Assembly: GCA_022181005.1 (NCBI GenBank)
Contig: BQMV01000050.1
Span: 1-7,439, forward strand
Length of the DNA: 7,439 nt
Direction of reading: 5' to 3'
Source: Anaerolineaceae bacterium
Lineage (GTDB): Bacteria; Chloroflexota; Anaerolineae; Anaerolineales; Villigracilaceae
The notes under the pieces are model-generated. The model worked only from the letters and a program-made list of their open reading frames with translations. It was not told where the DNA came from and did no database searches. How positions within the stretch are numbered: the first letter of the stretch is position 1; each line of letters opens with the position of its first letter. Positions 1 through 6,873 of this stretch are shown here, one piece after another. The translations under genes and the position numbers were made by a program.

Positions 1-19
1 ATATAAACCCAGCCGAAGC

Positions 20-976
20 GTGGCTTGCGCGTCCGTTAGATCAAATTCCGTAAAGCAAGCGCACAAGATACAGTCAGTGAAATCCGACGCATTGCAAGTT
101 GGAGACTTCGTATTTAAGTGGGGGAGTCGCACCTATGTGATGGGCATTCTCAATATCACGCCCGATTCGTTCTCAGGCGACGGTTTGTTGCAATCTCCTG
201 AAAAGGGGATGCGCCTTGCGCGCGAGCAGGCGCAATACTTTCTGGATAGCGGCGCGGATATTTTCGACGTCGGCGGCGAGTCGACGCGCCCCGGTTCTCA
301 ACCTATTACTGCGCAAGAAGAGATCTCGCGCATCGTCCCAGTTATTCGAACGCTTCGCGAACGCTTCCCCGGCGCGCTTATTTCGATGGATACTTCCAGA
401 GCGGAAGTTGCCGAAGCGGGCTTTAATGCGGGCGCGCAAATTCTCAACGATGTGTGGGCGCTTCGCGCCGACCCTCAACTCGCTTCGGTTGCGGCGGCTT
501 TTGGCGCGCCTGTGATCCTGATGCACAATCGCAGCAATCCCACGAGTGTCGAAGTCCGTGAGCGGTTGGGCAACGCGTATATTGGCTCCGAGTATGACGA
601 TCTGTTGGAAGATGTGAAGCGCGAACTGCTCGCCAGTGTGGAGATCGCAGTGAAGGCTGGGGTGGAGGAGACTTGTCTGATTTTAGATCCCGGCATCGGT
701 TTCGGAAAGACGCGCGATCACAATCTGGAACTGATCAACCGGTTGGACGAGATTCGCGCATTGGGGTATCCCGTATTGTTAGGCGCGTCGCGGAAGTCGT
801 TTATCGGCTTTACGCTTGACCTGCCTATGGATCAGCGGATAGAAGGAACGGCAGCGACGACCGCGGTGGGCATTGCGCGCGGCGCCGATATTATCCGCGT
901 GCATGATGTGAAAGAGATGGCGCGCGTGGCAAAGATGACGGATGCGATTGTGCGTAAAGCGGGAAGGGCTGTGTAG
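20..976 (+). CDS. folP: Dihydropteroate synthase; start uncertain, may extend upstream of window
   Basis: Cytoplasmic TIM-barrel enzyme of folate synthesis that joins p-aminobenzoate to dihydropterin pyrophosphate to give dihydropteroate. Read from GTG at 20 (318 aa), every family signature is present in order: NITPDSFSGDG at 45-55, DVGGESTRPG at 83-92, DT at 124-125, NDV at 143-145, LMHNR at 167-171, DPGIGFGK at 223-230, GASRKSF at 255-261, and the C-terminal RVHDV at 293-297. The catalytic core appears complete. The start is not settled. The frame is open back to base 2, GTG 20 has no convincing ribosome binding site, and the family usually begins about 10-15 residues before the NITPDSF motif. 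GTG 77 or TTG 92 would therefore fit the usual length better, and a start left of the window is also possible. The stop lies one base before the next gene, which suggests co-translation. Function is secure from motifs; only the N-terminus is in doubt. Confidence 0.95.
   Translation: MACASVRSNSVKQAHKIQSVKSDALQVGDFVFKWGSRTYVMGILNITPDSFSGDGLLQSPEKGMRLAREQAQYFLDSGADIFDVGGESTRPGSQPITAQEEISRIVPVIRTLRERFPGALISMDTSRAEVAEAGFNAGAQILNDVWALRADPQLASVAAAFGAPVILMHNRSNPTSVEVRERLGNAYIGSEYDDLLEDVKRELLASVEIAVKAGVEETCLILDPGIGFGKTRDHNLELINRLDEIRALGYPVLLGASRKSFIGFTLDLPMDQRIEGTAATTAVGIARGADIIRVHDVKEMARVAKMTDAIVRKAGRAV
961..968 (+). promoter_or_regulatory. Ribosome binding site deciding the start of the DUF2142 gene
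   Basis: The purine run GGGAAGGG sits 9 bases before GTG 978, inside the last codons of folP. It favours GTG 978 over the in-frame ATG 942, which would overlap folP by 35 bases and add 12 residues of no recognisable character. Confidence 0.6.
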
Positions 977-977
977 C

Positions 978-2798
978 GTGAGCGCAAGGGAAAGTAAATG
1001 GGTTAACGCGGCGAACTTCTTCTTAATAGCGGGGCTGCTGATCGGAATTTTCTATTGCATCGTCGTCCCTTATGGCGCAGGCTTCGATGAAGAACGGCAT
1101 CTGGTTCGCATCTATGCTATGTCGAAGAACCAATATCTAACGTTCTCCGGTTTGGACGTTCACCAAGAAGCGTTTCAATTATCGTATCAACGCAGGCTGA
1201 CGCAAACCCCCGCTTTTGATATGTTCAGCCGCGAACAGTTCTCGCGGAGATTTAGCGACTCGGCTGACCTTCGTTACGGGCAAACAACTCAGTCTTTTTA
1301 TTCGCCGGTTATTTTTCTGCCTCAAGCGCTGCTTGGAAGGATGCTATGGTGGCGATTTGACTTTCCGATTTTGCCGACGATCGTCTTGTTGCGCGTTGTC
1401 GGGTTGCTTATCTACTTGACGGGCGGATATTTTGCGATTCGTCTCATTCCTATCGGGAAGTGGACGATCGCCTTGCTCGCGCTTTCGCCGATCGCCATGT
1501 TTCAAGCTTCCACATTGAACGCAGACGGCTTTACGAACGGACTCAGTTTCGCATTTATCGGTTTGGTTCTTGGAATTTATATGAACGAAAAGCAGGGGGT
1601 TAAACCCGCGTCTTTATGGGCGTTGATTGCTTTCTCGCTATTGTTGGGAAGCGCAAAGCCCGGCGCGATCATTTTGTTTCCCTTAGCGTTGCTTATCGTT
1701 CGGCATCCATTTCCCTCTAAAAAATGGATTGCCTTCCTAGGCATTGCGTTGTTGGCGGCTGTTATATTTAATGTCGGCTGGTCAGCCTTCGCGACGAACG
1801 TTTCCGCGTTTGGGGCGGGCGGCAGACAAAGCGTTCCGCGCCAGATAAGTTCGTTGCTATCCGACCCGATGGGATTTATCGTTCCTCTTGCGCAAGGAAT
1901 GGTTCTGACGTTTCCCTATCAAGTTCAAGGATGGATCGCTTCGTACGGATATGGGGCGGGCAAAGTCCCTGGCACTTTGTATCTGATTTGGCTGATCGGT
2001 CTCTGCGCGACGTTTTTTACCGAACCTCAACGCGCAACCATGTCGCGGCGGGTTCGTTTCTTTCTGATTGCGTTCTGTTTGTTTTGTTGCGCTGTTATGT
2101 ACACGGTTGCCTTCGTTGCAAATTATGCAACCGGGGGCGTTCTCGCTCTTATAAAACATGGGCGCTATTACATCCCATATGCGCCGTTGCTATTTTTGGG
2201 TCTCTCGGGGCTGGTCGCGGTCAACGACAGGAAGCGGCGGTTGGCGGAATATGTCAGCGTTGGCTCAATCTTGCTAGCCTCCGCTTTTTATTCATTGGGT
2301 ATATATACGACCTACTATACTTATTGCGGTTATGACGCTTATATGGGGAGCGCGTGCGTATTGCCCCTTTATAAGAACTTGGAAAAGGAAGACGCTCAAC
2401 CTGTAAAAGTCTATCAGGGCGAAGAGGTTCGCCAGTCGTTTATCAATCAGTGCGGAAGATTACAGACAATCTCCGTGTATATTAAATCCGTGCCCGGAGA
2501 GTCTAGAGACAAATTGCAGTTTGTCGTATGGGACCAAAAGCATATTGCCGTTGCAGAGAAAGAAATCCCTTTCCGTGAGATTACGCAAGATGATTACTTA
2601 ACGATCGGCGTAAACTTGCCCTCTGATGCGCGCGGCGGAGAATTTACGATCCAACTGACAGCGAACGCTCGCGCCCCGCGCAATGGAGTTACAGCGTTGC
2701 TCGCGCGCGGCGATTATTATCCCGGCGCGCCGACCCTTAACGGAATAGCGAAAGAGCGGAGCGACCTGTTGATCCATTATTCGTGCGCAAGCCCTTAA
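978..2798 (+). CDS. DUF2142-family polytopic membrane protein with extracytoplasmic beta domain
   Basis: Predicted inner-membrane protein of 606 aa resembling DUF2142, a family often found with surface-polysaccharide genes and similar in layout to GT-C glycosyltransferases. An early membrane helix at about 11-31 is followed by a loop with GFDEERH at 35-41. Its D-E-x-x-H pattern is where GT-C-like proteins carry their acidic motif. About nine further hydrophobic segments follow, roughly 133-156, 160-176, 184-202, 211-240, 249-270, 330-347, 360-381, 398-416 and 425-447. Family-like stretches are ALSPIAMFQASTLNADG at 168-184 and GRYYIP at 395-400. Residues about 475-606 are soluble, rich in beta-type alternation, and end in YYPGAPTLNG and DLLIHY, like carbohydrate-binding jelly rolls on such proteins. 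Start GTG 978 is chosen for its ribosome binding site and the one-base gap to folP. Sampled lines are lower in GC than neighbouring genes. Substrate and reaction are unknown; the family call is from recognition, not a search. Confidence 0.8.
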   Translation: MSARESKWVNAANFFLIAGLLIGIFYCIVVPYGAGFDEERHLVRIYAMSKNQYLTFSGLDVHQEAFQLSYQRRLTQTPAFDMFSREQFSRRFSDSADLRYGQTTQSFYSPVIFLPQALLGRMLWWRFDFPILPTIVLLRVVGLLIYLTGGYFAIRLIPIGKWTIALLALSPIAMFQASTLNADGFTNGLSFAFIGLVLGIYMNEKQGVKPASLWALIAFSLLLGSAKPGAIILFPLALLIVRHPFPSKKWIAFLGIALLAAVIFNVGWSAFATNVSAFGAGGRQSVPRQISSLLSDPMGFIVPLAQGMVLTFPYQVQGWIASYGYGAGKVPGTLYLIWLIGLCATFFTEPQRATMSRRVRFFLIAFCLFCCAVMYTVAFVANYATGGVLALIKHGRYYIPYAPLLFLGLSGLVAVNDRKRRLAEYVSVGSILLASAFYSLGIYTTYYTYCGYDAYMGSACVLPLYKNLEKEDAQPVKVYQGEEVRQSFINQCGRLQTISVYIKSVPGESRDKLQFVVWDQKHIAVAEKEIPFREITQDDYLTIGVNLPSDARGGEFTIQLTANARAPRNGVTALLARGDYYPGAPTLNGIAKERSDLLIHYSCASP

Positions 2799-2804
2799 AG
2801 GAAG
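2798..2804 (+). promoter_or_regulatory. Ribosome binding site of the zinc-ribbon gene
   Basis: AAGGAAG lies 6 bases before ATG 2811 and overlaps the stop codon of the DUF2142 gene (TAA 2796-2798). It fixes the start and suggests translation from the same mRNA. Confidence 0.75.
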
Positions 2805-2810
2805 ATAGCC

Positions 2811-4127
2811 ATGACGGACGATTACGGGTGGGAACTCCTCAAACGCGGAATTCTTGAGGCGAAGACAGGACGCAGAGACGTCGCACTCCGCTATTTGGAT
2901 CGCGCTGCCTACATGAGCCATGACCACGACGTCCTCGCTGAAACATGGTTTTGGATGAGCCAACTGCTTGACGATAAAGCCGAGAAGCGTAAAGCGTTAG
3001 AAAATTGCCTCGCGCACGATCTACAGCATGCGCGCGCGCGGCGCGCGCTGGCGATTCTCGATGGCAAACTCAAAGCGGATGAGATCGTTGATCCCGATCA
3101 TCTGCCGCTTCCGCCGCAGGGATTGCAAACAGTGGACGCTCAGCGATTCGTCTGCCCGAAATGCGGCGGGCGGATGACATTCTCTCCCGACGGCCAATCG
3201 CTGACGTGCGAATACTGCTCACGCAATCAAAAGTTTGCCGCCCAGCCCGGCGGCGCCGATGAAAAGGATTTCATCATCGCCATGGCAACCGCGCGCGGAC
3301 ACGGCAAGCCGCTGAATCAACAAGTCTTTCATTGCGAAGGCTGCGGCAGCGAATTCATCCTGTCGCCTAATCAAATTTCGACAACGTGCGTGTATTGCGG
3401 TTCGCCTCACGTGGTCAACTGGGAATCGGAGAAGCAATTGCTCGCGCCCGATGGGATTATTCCGCATGCGTTCGATCAACAACGCGCGATTAAACATTTG
3501 GTCGAATGGGTGGAGAAAAACAAAATCAAGCCTGAAAAGAAAGTTGACCTGCCGCGCGGCGTCTATCTCCCGCTATGGATGTTCGACATCGGCGGCGAGA
3601 TTCAATATACGGGTGAAGTGTACGAAAACGATAATGAACTGTTTGGGCAAGGTCTCCGCGAAAGGCGGGTGAAGCGCGTTTCTGATTCGTATCCCGTTTT
3701 GATTAACGATCTTCCGATTCCTGCCGCGCGAAAACTTTCAGGAGTGTTTCAACGCTTGCTCTCCACGTTTGAATATCGAACGATCAAGCCATATGAGGCG
3801 GGCTATCTTGCCAACTGGCCCGCCGAAGTCTACGACATTCCCATGGCAGAAGCTTCGCTCGACGCTCGCGCGCAAGCGCTGACAAAATATAAGCGCGACC
3901 TGCCTTTATTAATTGATCCCGTAAAATTACTCTCAACTTCTTCTGCAAATATGGCTGTCGAATCGTTCCGCCTCACCCTGCTCCCCGTGTGGGTGACCGA
4001 ACTTCCCTTCAACGGGCGCGAGCATCTCGTGTTGATCAATGGATGGAATGGAACCGTGAAAAGCGACCTGCCCGAAAATGGCTCAGGCGGGTTGATGGAA
4101 TGGCTGGGAGATTTGATCGAGGGATGA
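2811..4127 (+). CDS. TPR and twin zinc-ribbon protein (TFIIB-type zinc ribbon family), function unknown
   Basis: Soluble protein of 438 aa with no signal peptide or membrane segment. Residues 1-90 look like two TPR-type helical hairpins: ALRYLDRAAYMS at 25-36, then ETWFWMSQLLDD at 44-55 and RARRALAILDGKL at 75-87. Two CxxC-x14-CxxC zinc ribbons follow, with C115/C118/C133/C136 and C175/C178/C193/C196. Both are complete, so two bound zinc ions are expected. The C-terminal part (about 250-420) matches the shared body of bacterial 'TFIIB-type zinc ribbon-containing' proteins: VYLPLWMFD at 251-259, a basic strand RRVKRV at 285-290, IKPYEAGYLANW at 325-336, then LLPVWVTELPF at 390-400 and LINGWNGTVKSDLP at 408-421. 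The cellular role of that family is not established; the ribbons could bind nucleic acid or protein. A good ribosome binding site supports ATG 2811. It follows the DUF2142 gene by 12 bases, so the two probably share a transcript. Confidence 0.8.
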   Translation: MTDDYGWELLKRGILEAKTGRRDVALRYLDRAAYMSHDHDVLAETWFWMSQLLDDKAEKRKALENCLAHDLQHARARRALAILDGKLKADEIVDPDHLPLPPQGLQTVDAQRFVCPKCGGRMTFSPDGQSLTCEYCSRNQKFAAQPGGADEKDFIIAMATARGHGKPLNQQVFHCEGCGSEFILSPNQISTTCVYCGSPHVVNWESEKQLLAPDGIIPHAFDQQRAIKHLVEWVEKNKIKPEKKVDLPRGVYLPLWMFDIGGEIQYTGEVYENDNELFGQGLRERRVKRVSDSYPVLINDLPIPAARKLSGVFQRLLSTFEYRTIKPYEAGYLANWPAEVYDIPMAEASLDARAQALTKYKRDLPLLIDPVKLLSTSSANMAVESFRLTLLPVWVTELPFNGREHLVLINGWNGTVKSDLPENGSGGLMEWLGDLIEG

Positions 4128-4212
4128 GATTCACGACAACACCATAATCCACTTTCTACTTTCCACCATCTTTCTTCTTTCGTCTTTCCTCTCGCAGTCT
4201 GCCTTCCTCCCT
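4128..4212 (+). other. C-rich, G-poor intergenic tract, possible Rho loading site
   Basis: In 4151-4214 I count 26 C against 4 G, and 55 of 64 bases are pyrimidines, including an unbroken pyrimidine run at 4169-4181. No hairpin with a T-run follows the zinc-ribbon gene. A long C-rich, G-poor, unstructured transcript is the known character of Rho utilisation sites, so Rho-dependent termination of the upstream genes is a reasonable guess. No ORF or RNA gene is visible here. Confidence 0.3.
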
Positions 4213-4241
4213 TCGACAAACTCACGACAAGCCTTTACAAT
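4213..4241 (+). promoter_or_regulatory. Candidate sigma70-type promoter giving a leaderless mRNA
   Basis: TCGACA (4213-4218; 5 of 6 to TTGACA) and TACAAT (4236-4241; 5 of 6 to TATAAT) are spaced exactly 17 bases. Transcription would start about 7 bases past the -10 box, at A4248, the A of the PBP homologue's ATG. That gene has no SD sequence (CCCCC precedes the ATG), as expected of a leaderless message. The call comes from two short matches only. Confidence 0.4.
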
Positions 4242-4247
4242 TCCCCC

Positions 4248-6779
4248 ATGCCCTCCACCCTCCCCATCCTGCGCGCGCGGCGGGAGCGACGACTTGCCAA
4301 GCAACACGCCAGCGACTCTCGCAAGCGCAGTCTCTTCGTCAGCGCGGGGATGATCCTTTCGTTGGCGATTGCCGCGCTCATTATCGTCACCGCGTTTGCG
4401 TATGTGAGCCTCACGCGCGACCTGCCCTCGATACAAACTCTCCCAATTCTCCTCAATCCTCCAAACGGATTGCTTCTTCAACCCACGAAAATTTACGACC
4501 GCACACGCGAACATATTTTATTCACCTTTGCGCCCGCCTTTGGCGCGATTCAGCCGCGTCGCTACATCCCTCTCAGCGACACGAACCCGCAACATCTTCC
4601 TCAATCCCTCGCCGACGCCGTCATCGCCACCTCCGATCCAAACTTTTACGATCATGCGGGCTACGACCTCACCACAATTACCAATTACGAATTACACGAC
4701 ACCCTCGCGCAACGACTCGTCTCCGACCTCCTCCTCTTCAACGAACCTCCCTCATTTCGCCGCGCGTTGCGTGAACGCATCCTCGCCGCGCAGATCACCT
4801 CGCAGTTCGGGCGCGCGCAAATCCTCGAGTGGTATCTCAACTCGGCGCACTTCGGTCGCTATGCGTTCGGCGCCGAAAGCGCGGCGCAACTCTATTTCGG
4901 AAAATCCGCCGCGCAACTTTCCACCGCCGAGTCCGCCATCCTCGCGGCGGTGAGCGACTCGCCCAGTCTGAATCCGCACGACGCGCCGCAGACCGCCATC
5001 GAACGCGGACACGAAACGATTCGGAAGATGTCGGCTCTTGGATTTTTATCCGACGAAGCGACCGCCAACGCGCTGGGAGAATCTCCCTTCTTTCAGCCTC
5101 CGCCTCCTCCCGACGTTCAGCCTGCCGCGGCTTTCGTCAACCTGCTCCTCGCCCAATTGGATTCGCAATTCCCCCGCGCGCGCATCGAACGCGGCGGCGT
5201 GACGATCATCTCAACGTTAGACTTCAACGTGCAACAGCAAGCCTCATGCGTGTCTGCATTTTACGCGGCGCGGCTTGCGGGTCTGCGCGATCCATCCATT
5301 CAATGCGACTCGTTGCGATTCTTGTCCGCACTGCCGCCTTCGATCACGATCCCCGATTCATCCGCCAGCGCGATCGTCACCGATCCCCAAAGGGGACAAG
5401 TCCTCGCGGCGGTCGGCGAAACGTTTGGAGGACGAGAGACGCCGCTGATTGGCGCGCACAAGCCTGGCTCCGCGTTAGATGCGTTGATCTATCTCACAGG
5501 GTTTACGCGAGGTTTGAGTCCCGCTTCGTTAATTTGGGATATTCCGGGCAAGACGGACGTCCAAAATTTCGACGGCGCGTATCACGGACCGATGCGTTTG
5601 CGGACTGCGTTGGCAAACGATTATCCCGCGCCCGCCGCACAGGTGGCGGCGCAAATGGGCGCCGAGAGCATAGATAATGTTATGTCGTCGTTTGGCGTAA
5701 CGCGCGGCGCGGAACTCTCTTTGCTGGATGCGGCGAGCGTTTACGGCGTGTTTGCGGAACAAGGCGCGCTTTTTGGGCAGGATATAAACGGCAAGATCGT
5801 ATCAACAACGATCTTAAAAGTGGAGGACAACGCTGGCGGCTTGTGGCTCGATTGGACGACGCCGCAAGCGAAGCCGATCGTCTCTCCGGCGCTGGCATAT
5901 TTGGTGAACCGCTCGCTGAGCGATCTCAGCGCGCGCGCAGAGCGTTCTAGCGCGCTCAATGTCGGCAGACCTGTCGCTGTGAAGTTGGGTCAGACTGCCG
6001 ACGCGCTGGATGCGTGGACGATCGGCTACTCGCCTTTGCGCGTTGTGGCGGCGTGGGTCGGCTCGCGCGAATCTTCGCCTCTCCTTCAAGAAGGATCGAG
6101 AAATAGAGAAGCGCATATCTCTGTTGAGTTGTGGAATGCGTTGATGCAGATTGCGTCGCAGAATCTACCGATGGAAGATTGGCTCCTGCCTGCGGGCGTT
6201 TCGGCGGCAGCCGTGTGCGACCCATCGGGTATGTTGCCGACTTCCGATTGCCCGAACGTGGCGCAGGAAGTTTTCTTACAGGGGAACGAACCTGTGCAAG
6301 CGGATACGATGTATCGTACATATGCGATCAATCATGAGACTGGCTTGCTCGCAACTGTATTTACTCTGCCGCAATTGATCGAGGAACGCACATATCTCGT
6401 CGTCCCGCCGGAGGCGCGAGCGTGGGCTGAAAGCGCGGGTGTGGCGATCCCGCCGACCGCCTATGACGTGATTCAGTTGCCGCCGCCGAATCCCGATGTG
6501 AATATCGCCTTTCCCGAACTGTTTGCAGAAGTAAGCGGTATGGTGCAAATTAGCGGAACCGCGGCAGGCGCGGATTTTGCATCGTATCGCGTGCTGGTCG
6601 GGCGGGGGCTTAATCCGCAGGAATGGATCGAGGTCGGCAGAGGCGATGCGCCTGTGGAAGACGATCTGCTGGTTGATTGGAATACGGCGGGGTTGAGCGG
6701 GTTATATGCTGTGCAATTACAGACGGTGAGAACCGATCAACGTGTGGAAACCGCTGTGATTCAAGTGACGATAAAGTAA
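4248..6779 (+). CDS. Class A penicillin-binding protein homologue, apparently catalytically dead in both domains
   Basis: An 843-aa membrane-anchored protein with class A PBP architecture: basic N-terminus, membrane helix at about 29-55, GT51 domain about 80-275, proline-rich linker 281-292, transpeptidase-like domain about 316-640, a two-cysteine segment (C657, C668), and a C-terminal beta domain about 748-843 of a kind found on Chloroflexota PBPs. The GT51 fold is recognisable from NFYDHAG at 132-138, QILEWYLN at 191-198 and AAQLYFGKSAAQLSTAE at 212-228. The catalytic Glu of the usual E-D-x-x-F motif is, however, S129 (codon TCC at 4632), the GGSTITQQ region reads LHDTLAQR at 149-156, and the Lys of RKxxE is A173. 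In the transpeptidase, S408 of SxxK remains but the Lys is D411, SxN reads D458-Y-P460, and KTG reads K579-L-G581. Known class A PBPs polymerise and crosslink peptidoglycan; this one probably cannot. The frame is open throughout, which argues against simple decay. A scaffold, regulator or glycan-binding role is inference. Confidence 0.88.
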   Translation: MPSTLPILRARRERRLAKQHASDSRKRSLFVSAGMILSLAIAALIIVTAFAYVSLTRDLPSIQTLPILLNPPNGLLLQPTKIYDRTREHILFTFAPAFGAIQPRRYIPLSDTNPQHLPQSLADAVIATSDPNFYDHAGYDLTTITNYELHDTLAQRLVSDLLLFNEPPSFRRALRERILAAQITSQFGRAQILEWYLNSAHFGRYAFGAESAAQLYFGKSAAQLSTAESAILAAVSDSPSLNPHDAPQTAIERGHETIRKMSALGFLSDEATANALGESPFFQPPPPPDVQPAAAFVNLLLAQLDSQFPRARIERGGVTIISTLDFNVQQQASCVSAFYAARLAGLRDPSIQCDSLRFLSALPPSITIPDSSASAIVTDPQRGQVLAAVGETFGGRETPLIGAHKPGSALDALIYLTGFTRGLSPASLIWDIPGKTDVQNFDGAYHGPMRLRTALANDYPAPAAQVAAQMGAESIDNVMSSFGVTRGAELSLLDAASVYGVFAEQGALFGQDINGKIVSTTILKVEDNAGGLWLDWTTPQAKPIVSPALAYLVNRSLSDLSARAERSSALNVGRPVAVKLGQTADALDAWTIGYSPLRVVAAWVGSRESSPLLQEGSRNREAHISVELWNALMQIASQNLPMEDWLLPAGVSAAAVCDPSGMLPTSDCPNVAQEVFLQGNEPVQADTMYRTYAINHETGLLATVFTLPQLIEERTYLVVPPEARAWAESAGVAIPPTAYDVIQLPPPNPDVNIAFPELFAEVSGMVQISGTAAGADFASYRVLVGRGLNPQEWIEVGRGDAPVEDDLLVDWNTAGLSGLYAVQLQTVRTDQRVETAVIQVTIK

Positions 6780-6811
6780 AAATCGGGGCGGCGAAGTCAT
6801 CTGTACGGCGC

Positions 6812-6841
6812 AACGGCATACTTGCGCAACGATGCCGTTTT
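6812..6841 (+). terminator. Candidate intrinsic terminator after the PBP homologue
   Basis: AACGGCAT (6812-6819) and ATGCCGTT (6832-6839) form a perfect 8-bp stem with a 12-base loop, running straight into TT to give TTTT at 6838-6841. Position 33 bases past the stop codon fits a terminator. The T-run is short and partly inside the stem, so efficiency is doubtful. Confidence 0.45.
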
Positions 6842-6857
6842 CAGCGCATAGTTTGAA

Positions 6858-6863
6858 AAGGAG
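6858..6863 (+). promoter_or_regulatory. Ribosome binding site deciding the start of the isochorismatase-like gene
   Basis: AAGGAG lies 10 bases before ATG 6874. It favours this start over the in-frame ATG 6832, which falls in the 3' arm of the terminator-like hairpin and has no such site. Confidence 0.7.
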
Positions 6864-6873
6864 AAGACGCGCG

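Noticed and set aside
942..977. Start of the DUF2142 gene at ATG 942
   Set aside because: It overlaps the conserved end of folP and adds residues unlike the family; GTG 978 has a purine-rich site 9 bases upstream.
3031..3050. Alternating GCGC run as a special DNA structure or repeat
   Set aside because: GCGC-rich Ala/Arg codons recur throughout these genes; this run encodes part of the TPR-like helix (ARARRAL) and needs no other explanation.
4209..4232. Partial copy of a REP-like intergenic repeat (CTTCGACAAACTCA)
   Set aside because: It resembles intergenic repeats I remember from environmental genomes, but there is one degenerate copy and no inverted partner here, so it cannot be supported from this window.
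4829..5677. 282-codon forward ORF in another frame of the PBP gene
   Set aside because: It is arginine/serine-rich with no recognisable domain and is explained by GC-rich codon structure of the real gene, whose frame carries continuous PBP motifs.
4248..6779. PBP homologue as a decayed pseudogene
   Set aside because: There is no internal stop or frameshift over 843 codons, the fold motifs and C-terminal domain are kept, and the losses are concentrated at catalytic positions. A very recent loss cannot be fully excluded without relatives.
6832..6873. Start of the hydrolase at ATG 6832
   Set aside because: The ATG is part of a hairpin arm and lacks an SD, while ATG 6874 has AAGGAG at proper distance.
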